From: Hypholoma sublateritium FD-334 SS-4
Taxonomy: Eukaryota; Basidiomycota; Agaricomycetes; Agaricales; Strophariaceae
Assembly: GCA_000827495.1 (NCBI GenBank)
Contig: KN817591.1
Location: 144,082-208,081 of the forward strand
DNA length: 64,000 nucleotides
Reading direction: 5' to 3'
Shown here: piece after piece, positions 11,808-22,700 of the stretch
How the letters are laid out: every line of letters starts with the position of its first letter
Position numbering within the stretch: position 1 is the stretch's first letter
Made by a program: the position numbers and the translations under genes
Notes under the pieces: generated by a model
The model's database searches: none
What the model was told of the DNA's origin: nothing
The model's input: the letters and a program-made list of their open reading frames with translations, nothing else

Positions 11808-13873
11808 GAAGTTCGTTGGTGGCACCAGCTTGAAAGAAACGTTTAACGCGCGTCAGTCACGTCACGATATTCAGTTACATACGGGTCACGTTACCACTTT
11901 CGGGCAGGCTTCAATTGAACCGCCGACGCCGCATTGCCCAAGCATTGCCACATAACCTGAGGCATCGTCTTCTTCAACAACTTGTCGTCAACATTCCTCC
12001 AATGACATTCAGTTAAAGGTCCTGGACGTGAACTCCACTTATAAATTGTGTTACTGGAAGTCGTATGCTTTTACTCTTTCCGGCTCGTCGATCCACGTAA
12101 TCTTCTTTCGCCTGGCGCCAACACTCTGTACTCACCCGGCACGTTGAGAAGGAACTAAGAATTCGAACCCCGTGCTAGTGACTGTGCAACATCTTAAAGA
12201 CTTGCTGTGAATGTCCTTCCAAACTCTTACCTTTCTTGGCAATTTCAACTCGAACCAAGTCATTCAAAAAAGCAAATTATGATCCTACCAACTGTCATGC
12301 CCAACATCATAGCTGCGGTATTTCTGATTGGTGGTAAGCCACTCTAACACCTACAAGACACCGCTTCCAGAAGGCGTCAATGGAGCACCATGATATCATA
12401 CATTCAAACTAGCTCGCCGCCGTTATGCCAAAGACAGTTGTGTTGGCCGGTCTCCGCAAAGGTTATACAGCGCGCTCGCGGACCCTCGTCACTTTGTTAT
12501 TGCGGAGGTAGCTTCACTACTAAATGTGTCTAGTTATTTACGAAATCTATATTTTCAGGACTGTGCAACATCGCCGACTCAACACGACTGCGAAAATACA
12601 AATGTTTCGGCGGATCCGCCAGATTCTCACAGCGGACTGATGTTTCGCAAGAACTTAACCGGTGAGAATCCGCCAATCCTTGCAAGCTCTTCCCGGGACC
12701 CCGCAGGCGAAGACTACCGTATGCCATCCTGCATATTACTGTGCTGGCGGTATATGAATGACATGAATTTAGATGCTTTGCGGACGATCACAGTATCCAT
12801 GTTCACAGTTCCACCTTGCTCCACTTAGCGTTCTGCTCCAAAAAGTTTTCATTCACATGTAACAGAACCGGACGCACACACACACGCCTTAGACCTCCGG
12901 CTCCGAGAAAACTGTCATATTCACACTGACACTGCGGGTATTGCGCGCTCTTCCTACGTGATCGCTGGTGTGTAAGTGCCACTCGAGATTAGAGCTCGGC
13001 ACAGACACCAACGGTCTCCTCCGCGACGCACCTGGCGCTCTCCGAGCGTTCGGAAAGGATGCAACCGTCCTCTCGCCTCCATGGAGACAATTTCAAGAGT
13101 TCAATGGGCCCTAAGATCATCCTTGAAATGTCCGTTGTTCCGTCTGCGAACCCGCCTATTTTTGTCCCAAACCACGACAAATCTCATGACGAACCCCCAA
13201 TTATACTCAAGAACCGATTCAACTTCTGAGAATAAAGTGTTTGTGGCCAAGTATTACCTCGATTTTTATCCAGGCTGACAAATTTGACTGCAATTAGCTG
13301 CCAATATATACTACTTACGGTGTGCATATTCCGTTGTAATCATATCTGGAACGTGCAAAATCTCCCCGAACCGCACCCCGGACGCCCATCATTCGGCATG
13401 AATATGGGCCAACCTACTAAATATAGCACCCTTTTCAGTGTGTTACATACCTTTACCATCTCTTTGGCTACAATCGAAAGGAACGAACAGAGCATGCCAC
13501 CTGGCGAACCGAGCGTTGATGGCACTCATGGAATTCCCGCCGCCATGAGGTATAACGCCAACGCTTCCTGATAGCTTGCTGACTGAATCATTCATCCCTG
13601 TCGTATAAACCATGTTACAGACCCCAGGCCGCGGCTGAGCAATACGAAACTGCGAAGCACTCGCAAACTTCCCATATCTGGTTTTCCAGGGGATATAATC
13701 ACCCCTTTTCTAACACATGGCCCGAATTATCTCCTTGTGAAACTTGCCATCTAATCAAACTTTTTTTTACCAGCAGTGACACGCATTGTAGGTGTTTATG
13801 AATTGCACCCTCCGCACGCGCTTGTAATAGTCGGGCCTGACCACTCCTGTAACTGTACCACCACTTCGCCGCC
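11808..13873. other. Intergenic region between divergent NDC1 and the FAD oxidase gene
   Basis: About 2.1 kb lies between two divergent starts. Open frames of up to 100 codons (for example 12526-12828 and 12976-13278) have no family motif or splice support. It presumably contains both promoters. I see no repeat, tRNA or convincing gene. Confidence 0.5.
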
Positions 13874-15722
13874 ATGCGTCTGCGCACCGTCTTCCTCCTA
13901 GCAGCAGGCCTCGCCAGTGCGGCCCTCGGCCAGACCAACTCCACCAGCTTCAACTTGGCGACCCAAAATGCCCTGCGCGCATGCACCCTACTGCAGAACA
14001 GTCTCGGCTCCGACATAGTCCAATTCTCAGGTGCAGAGTACCTCGCCGGTGCAGAAAATGCATGGAGCCTCTTCAATACCGAGAATAGGCCGCCGTGCAT
14101 CGTATTCCCTCGAAATGCGACCCACGTTCAGGTGGCGATGGCGGCTATCTTCCACAATAAAATCCGCTATGCAGTTCAAGCCGGCGGACACAGTGCAATG
14201 ACTGGGTGGAACACGTACGCTTAGCTCCCTTTGGATGTATGTTTGTTGACTTCCTGTATTTTTAGAGTGGCTGATGGCATTCTCATCTTCTTCTCCCATA
14301 TGCAAAATGTGACATACGATGCGGTCAGCGATACAATCACCTTACAGCCTGGAATTCACTGGGGCGATGCGCTGCAGCAACTCTCACCGCTTGGTGTTGC
14401 GCCTTTGGGAGGACGTCTTGGGTGCGTTCGTGCATCAATCTAATATTAGTTATCAATTTGATGTATTTCTTTTTATCAATTAATCAGCGACATAGGAACG
14501 GGACTGCTTCTCGGAGGCGGGCTCAGCTATCTCGCGGGAGAGTTTGGGTTCTCCTCCAACTCCTACGTTGAGCTCGACGTCGTGCTCGTCACGGGCCAAC
14601 TTGTCACCGCGAACGCGACAAACCAATATGCAGACCTTTTCCGCGCGCTCAAGGGTGGCGCAAACCGCTTTGGTATAGTTACTCGATATAAAGTGCAGGC
14701 TGTGCATGTCGGTACCGAGAGCGACAAGAATTTTTTCGGGGGATTGATAATGGTGCGCTAGCTTTCATTTTGCTTGTGCATCGCATCCTCTATGCTTGCT
14801 CTTCACTTATTCTCGCTAGTATCCGAATTCGTCCTCAGAAGCACTCATCAACGCCACTGCTAATTATGTGCAGACTGTCAATGACACCAAAGCGTGTAGG
14901 TCTTCTTTTAATCGATCCTCCATCAATTTTGATTTATTAACGTCAACAAAACAGCGATACTTATGGCATTCACCAATACACTGAACGGAACCGAGATCGT
15001 TGGTAGCCACATCCTGACTCTCTTTTACCATGGCTCTTCCCTTCCACCTAGCATCTTTGGCGAATTTTTGTCGATCCCCTCGACATTTTCTGAAATCGGT
15101 CCGGTGAGCTACATAGACGCCAACAGCATACTGGGCTCAGGAGCAACGCGAGGCTTTGGACAGCTCTTCGGGGCCTCTGCGTTTAAAGGAGGCGCTGTCG
15201 CACAATATACGAATGCCTTCAGCGCCTGGACTCAGTATACGCAAACAATCAAGTCGGCAGTATTCGGCACTGTCCTTGCATTCACGCCGATAATTGATGC
15301 TCAGACGCTCGCCGGACAGGCCAACGGGGGTAATCTTATGGACCCTCCCAGAGGAAACTATGCGGCTGTACAGATACAATCCCAGATGACCATGGGAGTA
15401 CTGACCCTACCTGCATTTGTTCAGACAGCCAGGACGAAGTTGTTTTCCCAGTAAGTATATACCCTTCCGTCCCAACTCTTTTTTCATTCGTTTTCCCTAG
15501 AATCCCTCGCTCCCCTGGCCTCCCGCTCTACATTAACGAATGCGACGCCGGGCAGGATGTGTTCGCCACATACGGCAGATTTGCAGAGCTGAGACAGACT
15601 TACGCAAAATACGACCCTCTAAGGTCTGTGCTTGTACCGCAAGCTTTTCCTCGAAAACCATCTTTCCTAACTGCCCCTCCAGATTTAATGTTCGCTTCAC
15701 GCAAGGCCCTATTGGTCTCTGA
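13874..15722 (+). CDS. Secreted FAD-linked oxidoreductase (PCMH/berberine-bridge-like)
   Basis: Seven exons fit one frame from ATG 13874 to TGA 15720-15722. A cleavable signal peptide is visible (MRLRTVFLLAAGLASAALGQ), followed by potential N-glycosylation sites (NST, NAT, NVT). The FAD-binding PCMH fold is clear: YAVQAGGHSAMTG contains the histidine expected to carry FAD covalently. GGRLGDIGTGLLLGGGLSY is the pyrophosphate-binding part, but it lacks the extra cysteine seen in bicovalent family members. The C-terminus ends with YDPLRFNVRFTQGPIGL, a usual ending of fungal relatives, so the gene looks complete. Such enzymes oxidise sugars, alcohols or secondary metabolites with O2, producing H2O2. 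The substrate cannot be read from sequence. Intron junctions near 14218, 14420, 14755, 14895, 15450 and 15622 all preserve the frame. Confidence 0.9.
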
Positions 15723-16302
15723 GCTGGATGTTCTCTAACTACCGTGCTACTCATTACAACTCATGTTCAAAAGTAACCGCTCCTTCAAACTGGGAACCTA
15801 AATATAGAGATCGAGGCAACTCGAGGACTTTTGTACATACTTACATGGCCTCAAAGATTCTATGTTTATATTTATACTCTTTTTTGTGGACTATTCCTTA
15901 TACATGATATATTTCTCGCAGTTTCTGGGAAAGTTTTGTTGTAACAGGTCTATGTAGTGAGGGAAATAACGACTGTAGTACGAGAAACGCGGACATTATA
16001 TAGAATGTGAGGCATGCGCATCGACTGCCCATTGCTTGCAAAATCATTACGTCGAAGATGTGAACTTCCGCAGGTAGAGGGCCAACTAGGAACGGGTATC
16101 AGTGATGCGCCACACAGATCGCTAATCTGTTCGGCCTAGCGGGCGCTAATTTGGAGCTAATACCAATTCGGCGGACAAGCGCGCGTACGTCTACGTAGGT
16201 CCCCTGTAGTATTTGTTGACGCGGCCTGGAATGAAATGTCAGCCACCGCTTGAGAAAGAAACCTTGGATTGTGAAATATTCAGACTGTTTTAACGCCCAC
16301 TC
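15723..16302. other. Intergenic spacer
   Basis: About 580 bp between two genes on the same strand. It should hold the 3' end of the FAD oxidase transcript and the promoter of the orphan gene. No other element is recognised. Confidence 0.5.
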
Positions 16303-17406
16303 ATGGGTCCACTTCCTCAGCCAGGTCAAAGCTCCGCTAAAGCTGTCCCATTAACTCCAATTCGTCGTCTCCTACGCAATCTCAAGTCCACTAGACCTAC
16401 TCTTTCTCTAGGCAAGCGCAGCCGCGATTCGCACAATGGTGTCGTGCCATCCGCTATCCAAGGCATCACTGGAACTTCAGATTCGAGCATAGCGTCTGCG
16501 GCGGTAGGCGCAGACCTCTCTGCCTCAACATCGTCCCTCAATTACCAACCAGCGCAGAAATCTGTTGTTGCGATTCAAAATGAGGACGTACCCAACGATG
16601 CGATTGTTATTACGACTCTCTCCTGCTATCCCTTCTGCTGCCACGAAGATCTCATCATGATGTCCCGCCAGCAGCTAGTGGAGGTCGCATCGACATTGAA
16701 CGCGCATTTACCGCTCGTCATGCAGATAGAGATATCGGAGACTTTGACCGATGCGCACATCCGACATTCCATAGAGACAGTAATCGGAATCGTTCCGGAT
16801 ACTCCTGGGGCTCCGAAAGCTGCTAGATCTTGGCCTGCGAAGAGTCGATCATTAGAGACAAAGGAGAAGGACACTTGGCTGGAGCTCGGATCGGAGTCTA
16901 CCACGAATCTTGATACTCTCCCATCTCCTCCTACTAGTCCATTGGCTATGCGTAATTTGCGTAATTCTCGGCGACGCGGCTATTCACTCGTTGGAACCCC
17001 TCCTCGACGCCTGGGACGTCTGGAAGAAGAGGACGAAGGGATTATCACGGAGCGTCCGCTCAAAAAACGCAAGGTTTCACATTCAAAGGCGACAACAACT
17101 CGTTTTATCTATGATCGTATGGGAACGGATCATATGGATATCTCCTGTGATTATGGTCAACCATTGACTTCAACCAACCGTCAAATGTTCTCCACTCTCT
17201 TGGACTACGGCTATGACGACTCTAGATCAGATGGTAATATTCTCTGCCTTTCACCAATTCCTCAGGCGGTATCCACGTTCAATGAAAACGACGTACTTGT
17301 ATCTTCGACCGCGCAAGATGGCATGTTAACTGCGAACCTCGGGGATCTTTCTCTGGATTCTCTGCATGGCGCCTCCGGTGATGATACGAGAATGGATATT
17401 GGATAA
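16303..17406 (+). CDS. Intronless hypothetical protein with nuclear-localisation-like motif
   Basis: A single uninterrupted frame of 367 codons runs from ATG 16303 to TAA 17404-17406. Its length and lack of introns stand out among heavily interrupted neighbours. The N-terminus is basic and serine-rich (PIRRLLRNLKSTRP). The middle (residues about 100-160) looks folded, with LSCYPFCCHEDLIMMSRQQL followed by amphipathic helices. The second half is low-complexity and polar, with SPPTSP and a basic cluster RPLKKRKVSHSK that resembles a nuclear localisation signal. I do not recognise a family. The cysteine group CYPFCCH might bind metal, but no standard zinc-finger spacing is present. A nuclear or regulatory role is only a guess. 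Confidence that it is coding rests on length and codon regularity. Confidence 0.65.
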   Translation: MGPLPQPGQSSAKAVPLTPIRRLLRNLKSTRPTLSLGKRSRDSHNGVVPSAIQGITGTSDSSIASAAVGADLSASTSSLNYQPAQKSVVAIQNEDVPNDAIVITTLSCYPFCCHEDLIMMSRQQLVEVASTLNAHLPLVMQIEISETLTDAHIRHSIETVIGIVPDTPGAPKAARSWPAKSRSLETKEKDTWLELGSESTTNLDTLPSPPTSPLAMRNLRNSRRRGYSLVGTPPRRLGRLEEEDEGIITERPLKKRKVSHSKATTTRFIYDRMGTDHMDISCDYGQPLTSTNRQMFSTLLDYGYDDSRSDGNILCLSPIPQAVSTFNENDVLVSSTAQDGMLTANLGDLSLDSLHGASGDDTRMDIG

Positions 17407-18250
17407 GGCCTAAGGATTGATGTTGACTTTTTCATGATATGCTTCAAGATACGCTCGCTCTTTGTTTGGTTCTTTTATGTAAATTGCATGTAATTGTCTT
17501 TGGTCGGTCAGGTCAAACTCTTCCGTTGGCGGCCTGTGTGGCAGGGGATATTATGAATGTCTGCTTTCCGTCAATTTACGAAAAAAAAGAGCCCGCCTTT
17601 AAGAGGCTGCTAATTAATTGGGTAATAAATTTGAAATATTGGCCGTACCGAAAAATCTGCGACTTTCCTTCTTGGAGGGCAAAGTGTAGCAGATACCAGA
17701 TACTAATCTGTTATTTATGCGTTCGATGTTTACATAATTCAACATCAGCACTTTCCCACAATTATACTTCAATTGTGCCTCGAGCGTTGTTCTTCGAGTT
17801 GAACACCCTTTCTCTCCTACTCAAACTTTTAGCCGGTTCACCGTAAGCGGAAAGTTTACACCAGTACTCAGAGTAACTGCAGGTAATTGAATGCACTGGT
17901 TGCATATGCAGGCTTGCTCAAGGCTTGCTACTACTTGATATAGGCGTTTCCTCTCAGATTGTTGCCGCCACGGGTATGAACAAATTCTATTTTTTGCGGT
18001 TTAATTTACTCATAATAGAACACTCCGATGCCTATCGTCATGCCAAGTCTCAAAGCCGGCCATCGAGCCGGTGATGACCAGAACTCGACTCGGGCATCTG
18101 AACCACTGCGACCGAGGCTAAGGTTGTATTAATCCTTGCAATTAACCACCATCTTCAACGTCGTTGTAACTGTCAGTACCTCTCAGATACAGGTTATTAT
18201 TCGCGAAAGTGTGAACGCATCTGCTCCATGCTGTCACTCGAGACTTGGAG
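17407..18250. other. Intergenic spacer
   Basis: About 840 bp between the orphan gene and the first DUF6533 gene. A short frame at 17439-17846 overlaps the presumed 3' UTR and has no motif. Nothing else is recognised. Confidence 0.5.
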
Positions 18251-19783
18251 ATGGCAATGAATAGCATCCGTGCATTAGCACCCCGAGGATTACAAGAAGA
18301 CGTATTCTTAAGAAACATCGTTTGTCGTGAGTGCTAAATGTTCCAGCAACACGCGCAAGCTCACCATATCGCACTTTCAGTGAGCGCGCTTGTGACATTG
18401 ATGTGGGAGTACTCCCTGACTTTGACCGATGAATATCAGTACATTTGGAGGTCTGTCCCTCTCTAGAACTTAATAGTGTAACCTGAACGCTTATATTTGC
18501 ATTGTGCTCCGTTCGACCAACTACGGAAAGAGGCTCCATTAATCGTGTAAAAGTCCTGTATCTGTTCTCGCGCTATTCCACACTTGCTATTCATGCGTGA
18601 GCACATGCCTGAGTTGGCTTCGCAAATACCTCGTATTCAATTACTGACTACTGCTGGTGTAGATCTAACATATATATTGTTTTTGGGCCATTATCCCAGA
18701 CTCCTGTTCCCCGCTTTGCGTGCACGGCATGGTTTCTCCTGTTGACTATCGGTGCTTGCCTCTTACTAGCTTCTATCGATGCACTGGTCATGCTCCGAGG
18801 TACGTAGTAATTATCGATTTATTTACAACTCTTTCGCATTAATATCAATATTGGTTCCTGACACAATCCTAACAGTGTATATCCTGTACGGCCAGAGTAT
18901 GGTAGTGGCGGTCTTCCTCACCGCGCTCATGTTTCTACAGTTTGGGCTAGTCGCGATGTGTACCAGCCGAACGCTCCACGTCGTGCCATTCAGTGATACG
19001 TGCGATATCCTTCAAACTCCCCACGATGTCGTCTATATCATGTAAGATCTCCCACCGTACCAGACAAGACATCGCACCCGAACCTTTTTTTGTCAGGGGC
19101 GGCGTGATACTAACGCAGGTCGTTCTCCTATTCCTCACACTCGCCAAGAGGAAAGTCGCCTTTGGAGCGTCGCCCTTGGTACACATGGTCGTTCACGATG
19201 GGGCTCGCGTCTTCGTCCTCATTGTTTGTGAGTTCATTGCTTTTTTGCTAAGCAAATATCGATCCAGTCGGAACAGCTTTATGGATGACCATTATACCAT
19301 ATTCTCTATTTATGCAAGTCTCTAAGCCGCATATCATTTTCGTGTTTGTCTTCCATTGCGATTATTCTTATCGACATATGACTAACCCGGGCGTCGACAG
19401 ATGGCCCATCACTCTTATGTCGATCGCCGTGCGTTCTCAATCCTTCGCAACCGTTACTTCACTCATTAATCATGAATGGATTTTAGACATGCCGTCTCAT
19501 CATGCATATGCAAAAACTTCCTCTGGAAGTGCTATCATCTAGTAGCAGCAATTTGACAGATTTGACGGACACAGTTGTTCTGACGACCTACCTTGCCTCT
19601 CTCGAAAGCTTTCACGCAGCCACTATCCTGTCGTCATCAGCTGAGACCCCAATCAGAGCATCTCTTTCATCCTCAAGATATTGTTCGCACCCAGCACTGC
19701 AGCAGACTGGCGTATCTAACCTATCGAATACTGCTGGATTCCAGCGCCCAACAAGCTACCCATACCTTTCAGAGGACCCGTAA
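18251..19783 (+). CDS. DUF6533 membrane protein, copy 1
   Basis: ATG 18251 (or 18257) opens MAMNSIRALAPRGLQEDVF. After an intron the DUF6533 signature follows: LVTLMWEYSLTLTDEYQYIW, then RGSINRVKVLYLFSRYSTL. Later exons give more helices (FACTAWFLLLTIGACLLLAS, VVAVFLTALMFLQFGLVAM, VILTQVVLLFLTLAKRK), the family segment HDGARVFVLIVFGTALWM, and a last block WPITLMSIA spliced to TCRLIMHMQKLPLEVLSS. The tail is serine/threonine-rich and ends at 19783. DUF6533 proteins are multi-helix membrane proteins expanded in mushrooms, with no established function. The join around 19315-19400 is unclear: the expected intron would shift the frame, while reading straight through stays open. It is a paralogue of the two minus-strand genes to the right, with the same intron before CRL. 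Confidence 0.75.
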
Positions 19784-20227
19784 ACGTCTTTATCATTCCC
19801 TATATGTATGATCGGATTTCATCAACGTGTCCATGTCATGACTCATATGTATAGCTATATATCTGGACAAGCCAATTTGTACCCATATTATTCGCTGTAA
19901 CAACACCCTCAATCACAAGAAATCCAGAGTAATCCAGAAATTTTACCTTCACCATTGACTTTATGCATGGATCGATTTTAATTCTCGACAGGGCCTGTAA
20001 GAACTTATATTTACAACTGGTACTAGAAGATCTGAAGATCTGAACATGAAAATCTTCGTCGACTTCTGGCGAGATCTCTTATGCTCCATGGAAAATTACC
20101 AACGAACCCAGTGCATATCGCGGCAATCCTGTCCAGTACGACTCTTTATAAGGATACATATGTTATGGTATAAGTATATTTGTAGGCGGGCCACAACCGC
20201 TTCAGTGATACCGTCTCGGAGCTAAAG
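19784..20227. other. Spacer between convergent DUF6533 genes
   Basis: About 440 bp separates the ends of copy 1 (+) and copy 2 (-). It is AT-rich with small direct repeats (GATCTGAA near 20030) and has no coding signal. It is likely 3' UTR of both genes. Confidence 0.5.
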
Positions 20228-22139
20228 TCAGGCGTGCGTGGTATACAGTTCGTCCCAGTATGCGCGCTGCGTAACGGAGTCCATACTCGAGCTGGTGTGC
20301 GCGCTCCCAATCTCGATACTCATGCGGTCGCTGCTGTCTCCACTCTGCTGGCCATCATCGAACACGCTGCCGGTGTCGCTAGACACTCTACTACCCTCGG
20401 CGTCGTGATCAAGATCCGAGTCACTCCAGGTCAACGATGGCAAGGATATAGTCGGAGAGGCTGGCTGAGCTGCCCCGGCATCTACACCATGGTTGCCTAG
20501 CCACACAGCGCTTCGAGAGGCCGTGGTGGAATATAATTCATCCCAGTATGCACGCAGCGCAACAGAGTCCATACTTGAACTCGCGCGCTCGCTCCCAATC
20601 TCAATATGGCTGTTGCTGTCTCCACTGTGTTGGCCATCGAACGTGCTCCCCGTGTCGCTGGGCAGTCCGCTTCTCTCGGCGTTGTGCCAATCGTTGAGAT
20701 CGCTCGAGGTCAGTGTTGTCAGAGTTATGGGCGGAGAGGCTGGTTCATCTGTCGACCACGCAGTGACTCGAGATACCGCGTTGTCGTACGTGTTTGCGTC
20801 GGCGGACGCCCCTGGTACGGAACCCGAGGGGCGATGCGCATTCATGTTCCACATAAGGTCGTGCCTGATCTTCTCTGAGCTCAAAACTATGCGGCAGGTC
20901 TGTTTATAAATGAATGTATTGATCAAGATCAACACCCTCGTTTTGAGATAATTCCACTCACCCCTATTGACATTATAGTTATAGGCCATCTAGGATGTTT
21001 CGCAACTATTCAGCGACAAGAACGTAAACCCAGAGAGTGATGCCACTCACGAAAATACGAGGTCAGGTCTAACGCACTGGCGGGTGAACGCCAAGGGGAT
21101 AAATATGATAGTCAATCCTTTAGAATCGTCAGGACATATGTAGGGCCTGTACAGACATTGAAACCCTCACCGTGAAACATGAACCAGGTCCATTTACCAC
21201 CATCGAACTTAGTATTGCTCCTCAGCGCTTCGCTACCACGTTCAAGCTTAGAATACGTGAGGGCCCATATAGCTCCTTGCAGGAAGATTTTAGGAGTCCT
21301 GTAGGAGTTAGTCCGTTACTCAATGTAGGTTGGTGTCGCTCACATTGTAATAAATATAGTCCATGGTACGTTCGTCGCATTGCAGTGCTTATCGAATACA
21401 AACATTTTCATCGTGTTTGTCCCGAATACTGCCGCGGTGCCGTACTCAGCCATTACCAGGACAGATAAGAAGATCAAGACTTTTCTTGATCGCATGTTCA
21501 GAATATAGGCTGAGAAGAATGTTTTTTTTTTTTGCGTGATCAACCGTAGAGCGAACAGACATACCTCGCTGCATAAGGTTGGCATTTCCAATGACATTTA
21601 TGGTGTACGCGGCGAAGGTTAGGATTGTGAATCGGCGCCTACATACGTCGACGGGCACATGCCCGTTTGACCCTTCCCTGTCTGACACGAATGAGGTTAC
21701 AACGATGAAGCTGAACATCAATGACAAACGGGAATCAGCTCGTCTCTTTATTGAAAGGGCATGTGCTTACAGCTGGAAGACGAAACTGAGATACCGCGAT
21801 GCGAGGAACGTCATCTTTGGGAAGTCAATGCGTAGCCTAGATATTAGCCACGGGTGTCAGCAGGGACCCGAGATATCCAGCAACAGTTACTAACGGCTTC
21901 CAGATGTACTGAGCCTCCTCTTGCATTGTGTCGACATAGTCCAATGCGATGCCGATGAGAGCAGCGACTGACGTAGTAATCAATACCACATATTTAAGCG
22001 AATGATTAGCTGCGAACGCGAAAACGGAAGATAGGTACGCACCACAGGAATAGTTTACGCTCGCAGCTACAGTCCCCATTGAGGCCGCGGCGTGCATAAC
22101 ACCGCTGCCTGGAGGTAACATGTGCGATGGGATAGTCAT
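20228..22139 (-). CDS. DUF6533 membrane protein, copy 2, with duplicated C-terminal tail
   Basis: The ATG at 22137-22139 opens MTIPSHMLPPGSGVM. After one intron comes a hydrophobic helix and the DUF6533 signature ALDYVDTMQEEAQYIWKP, then MTFLASRYLSFVFQL. Further helices lie near 21720-21600 and 21520-21370 (VLIFLSVLVMAEYGTAAVFG). The last membrane block reads WPITIMSIG and is spliced to TCRIVLSSEK, the same junction as in copies 1 and 3. The cytosolic-type tail (about 20860-20231) is polar and acidic and holds two copies of a roughly 77-residue unit (20522-20746 and 20231-20467). Each copy ends in a conserved block of the form IEIGS..SSSMDS..RAYWDEL. The function is unknown. Middle exon borders (21160-21350) were not all resolved. 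Confidence 0.72.
20231..20467 (-). repeat. Tail repeat unit B of DUF6533 copy 2
   Basis: It encodes QPASPTISL at its start, SDTGSVFDDGQQSGDSS in the middle and IEIGSAHTSSSMDSVTQRAY near the end, directly before the stop codon. It aligns to unit A over its whole length with a few residues inserted. Confidence 0.75.
20522..20746 (-). repeat. Tail repeat unit A of DUF6533 copy 2
   Basis: It encodes EPASPPITL at its start, SDTGSTFDGQHSGDS in the middle and IEIGSERASSSMDSVALRAY near its end. It is a diverged protein-level duplicate of unit B. Confidence 0.75.
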
Positions 22140-22700
22140 GTTCTCAGTCGAGAGGGTGCTGGCCCCCCAGCTTTTTCTGAGGGGCCTTTATAACGAAATG
22201 CTTGGTCAGGGTTGACGTAGTCATGGAAGAGGGAGAACGGAAGCAGTTTTGTCGTCCAACCCTAATTTGACATCAGCGCCCCCGCCACGCTAGCTATCGC
22301 AAATTGCCGAATCGGGTCAGGCACCACTAGTGGTATAGGCGCCCATTTCGTGAGTCAATTACTTAGCCTCGTTGCTCCCGAATTGCTCGCCATCCGCGCC
22401 AGGTCGCAGTATAACTGATTCGCGCCTTGGGTCGCCGAAGAGTCAGAACAGCACATATATCAAGCATACCGGACGCAGAGGGTGTGGCAAACCTTATTGC
22501 CCTGCGCACTTGGGGCCGGTAGCTGACCAGGCCTAGTTTCTTAGAAACAGATGAGCCTGTAACATCGCTCTCATGCAAGGAAGTGTTATAACCGGCGATT
22601 TCGCAAATAATATATTTATAAGTATATAACTAACACGACCCCAAACGCAATCATGACCGTACCGTAAGTACTCCGCGCCTGAGTTTCATTTAAGTTGAGT
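22140..22700. other. Spacer between tandem DUF6533 copies 2 and 3
   Basis: About 560 bp with no convincing frame. It should contain the promoter of copy 2 and the 3' UTR of copy 3. An AT-rich run lies near 22605-22635. Confidence 0.5.
22185..22192 (-). promoter_or_regulatory. TATA-box candidate for DUF6533 copy 2
   Basis: On the minus strand this reads TATAAAGG, about 46 bp before the ATG at 22139. That is a plausible position for a core promoter with a short 5' UTR. The support is motif and position only. Confidence 0.35.

Noticed and set aside
12160..12230. GAATTCGAACCCC, resembling a minus-strand tRNA T-loop
   Set aside because: The flanking bases cannot form the five-pair T-stem and no acceptor stem is present.
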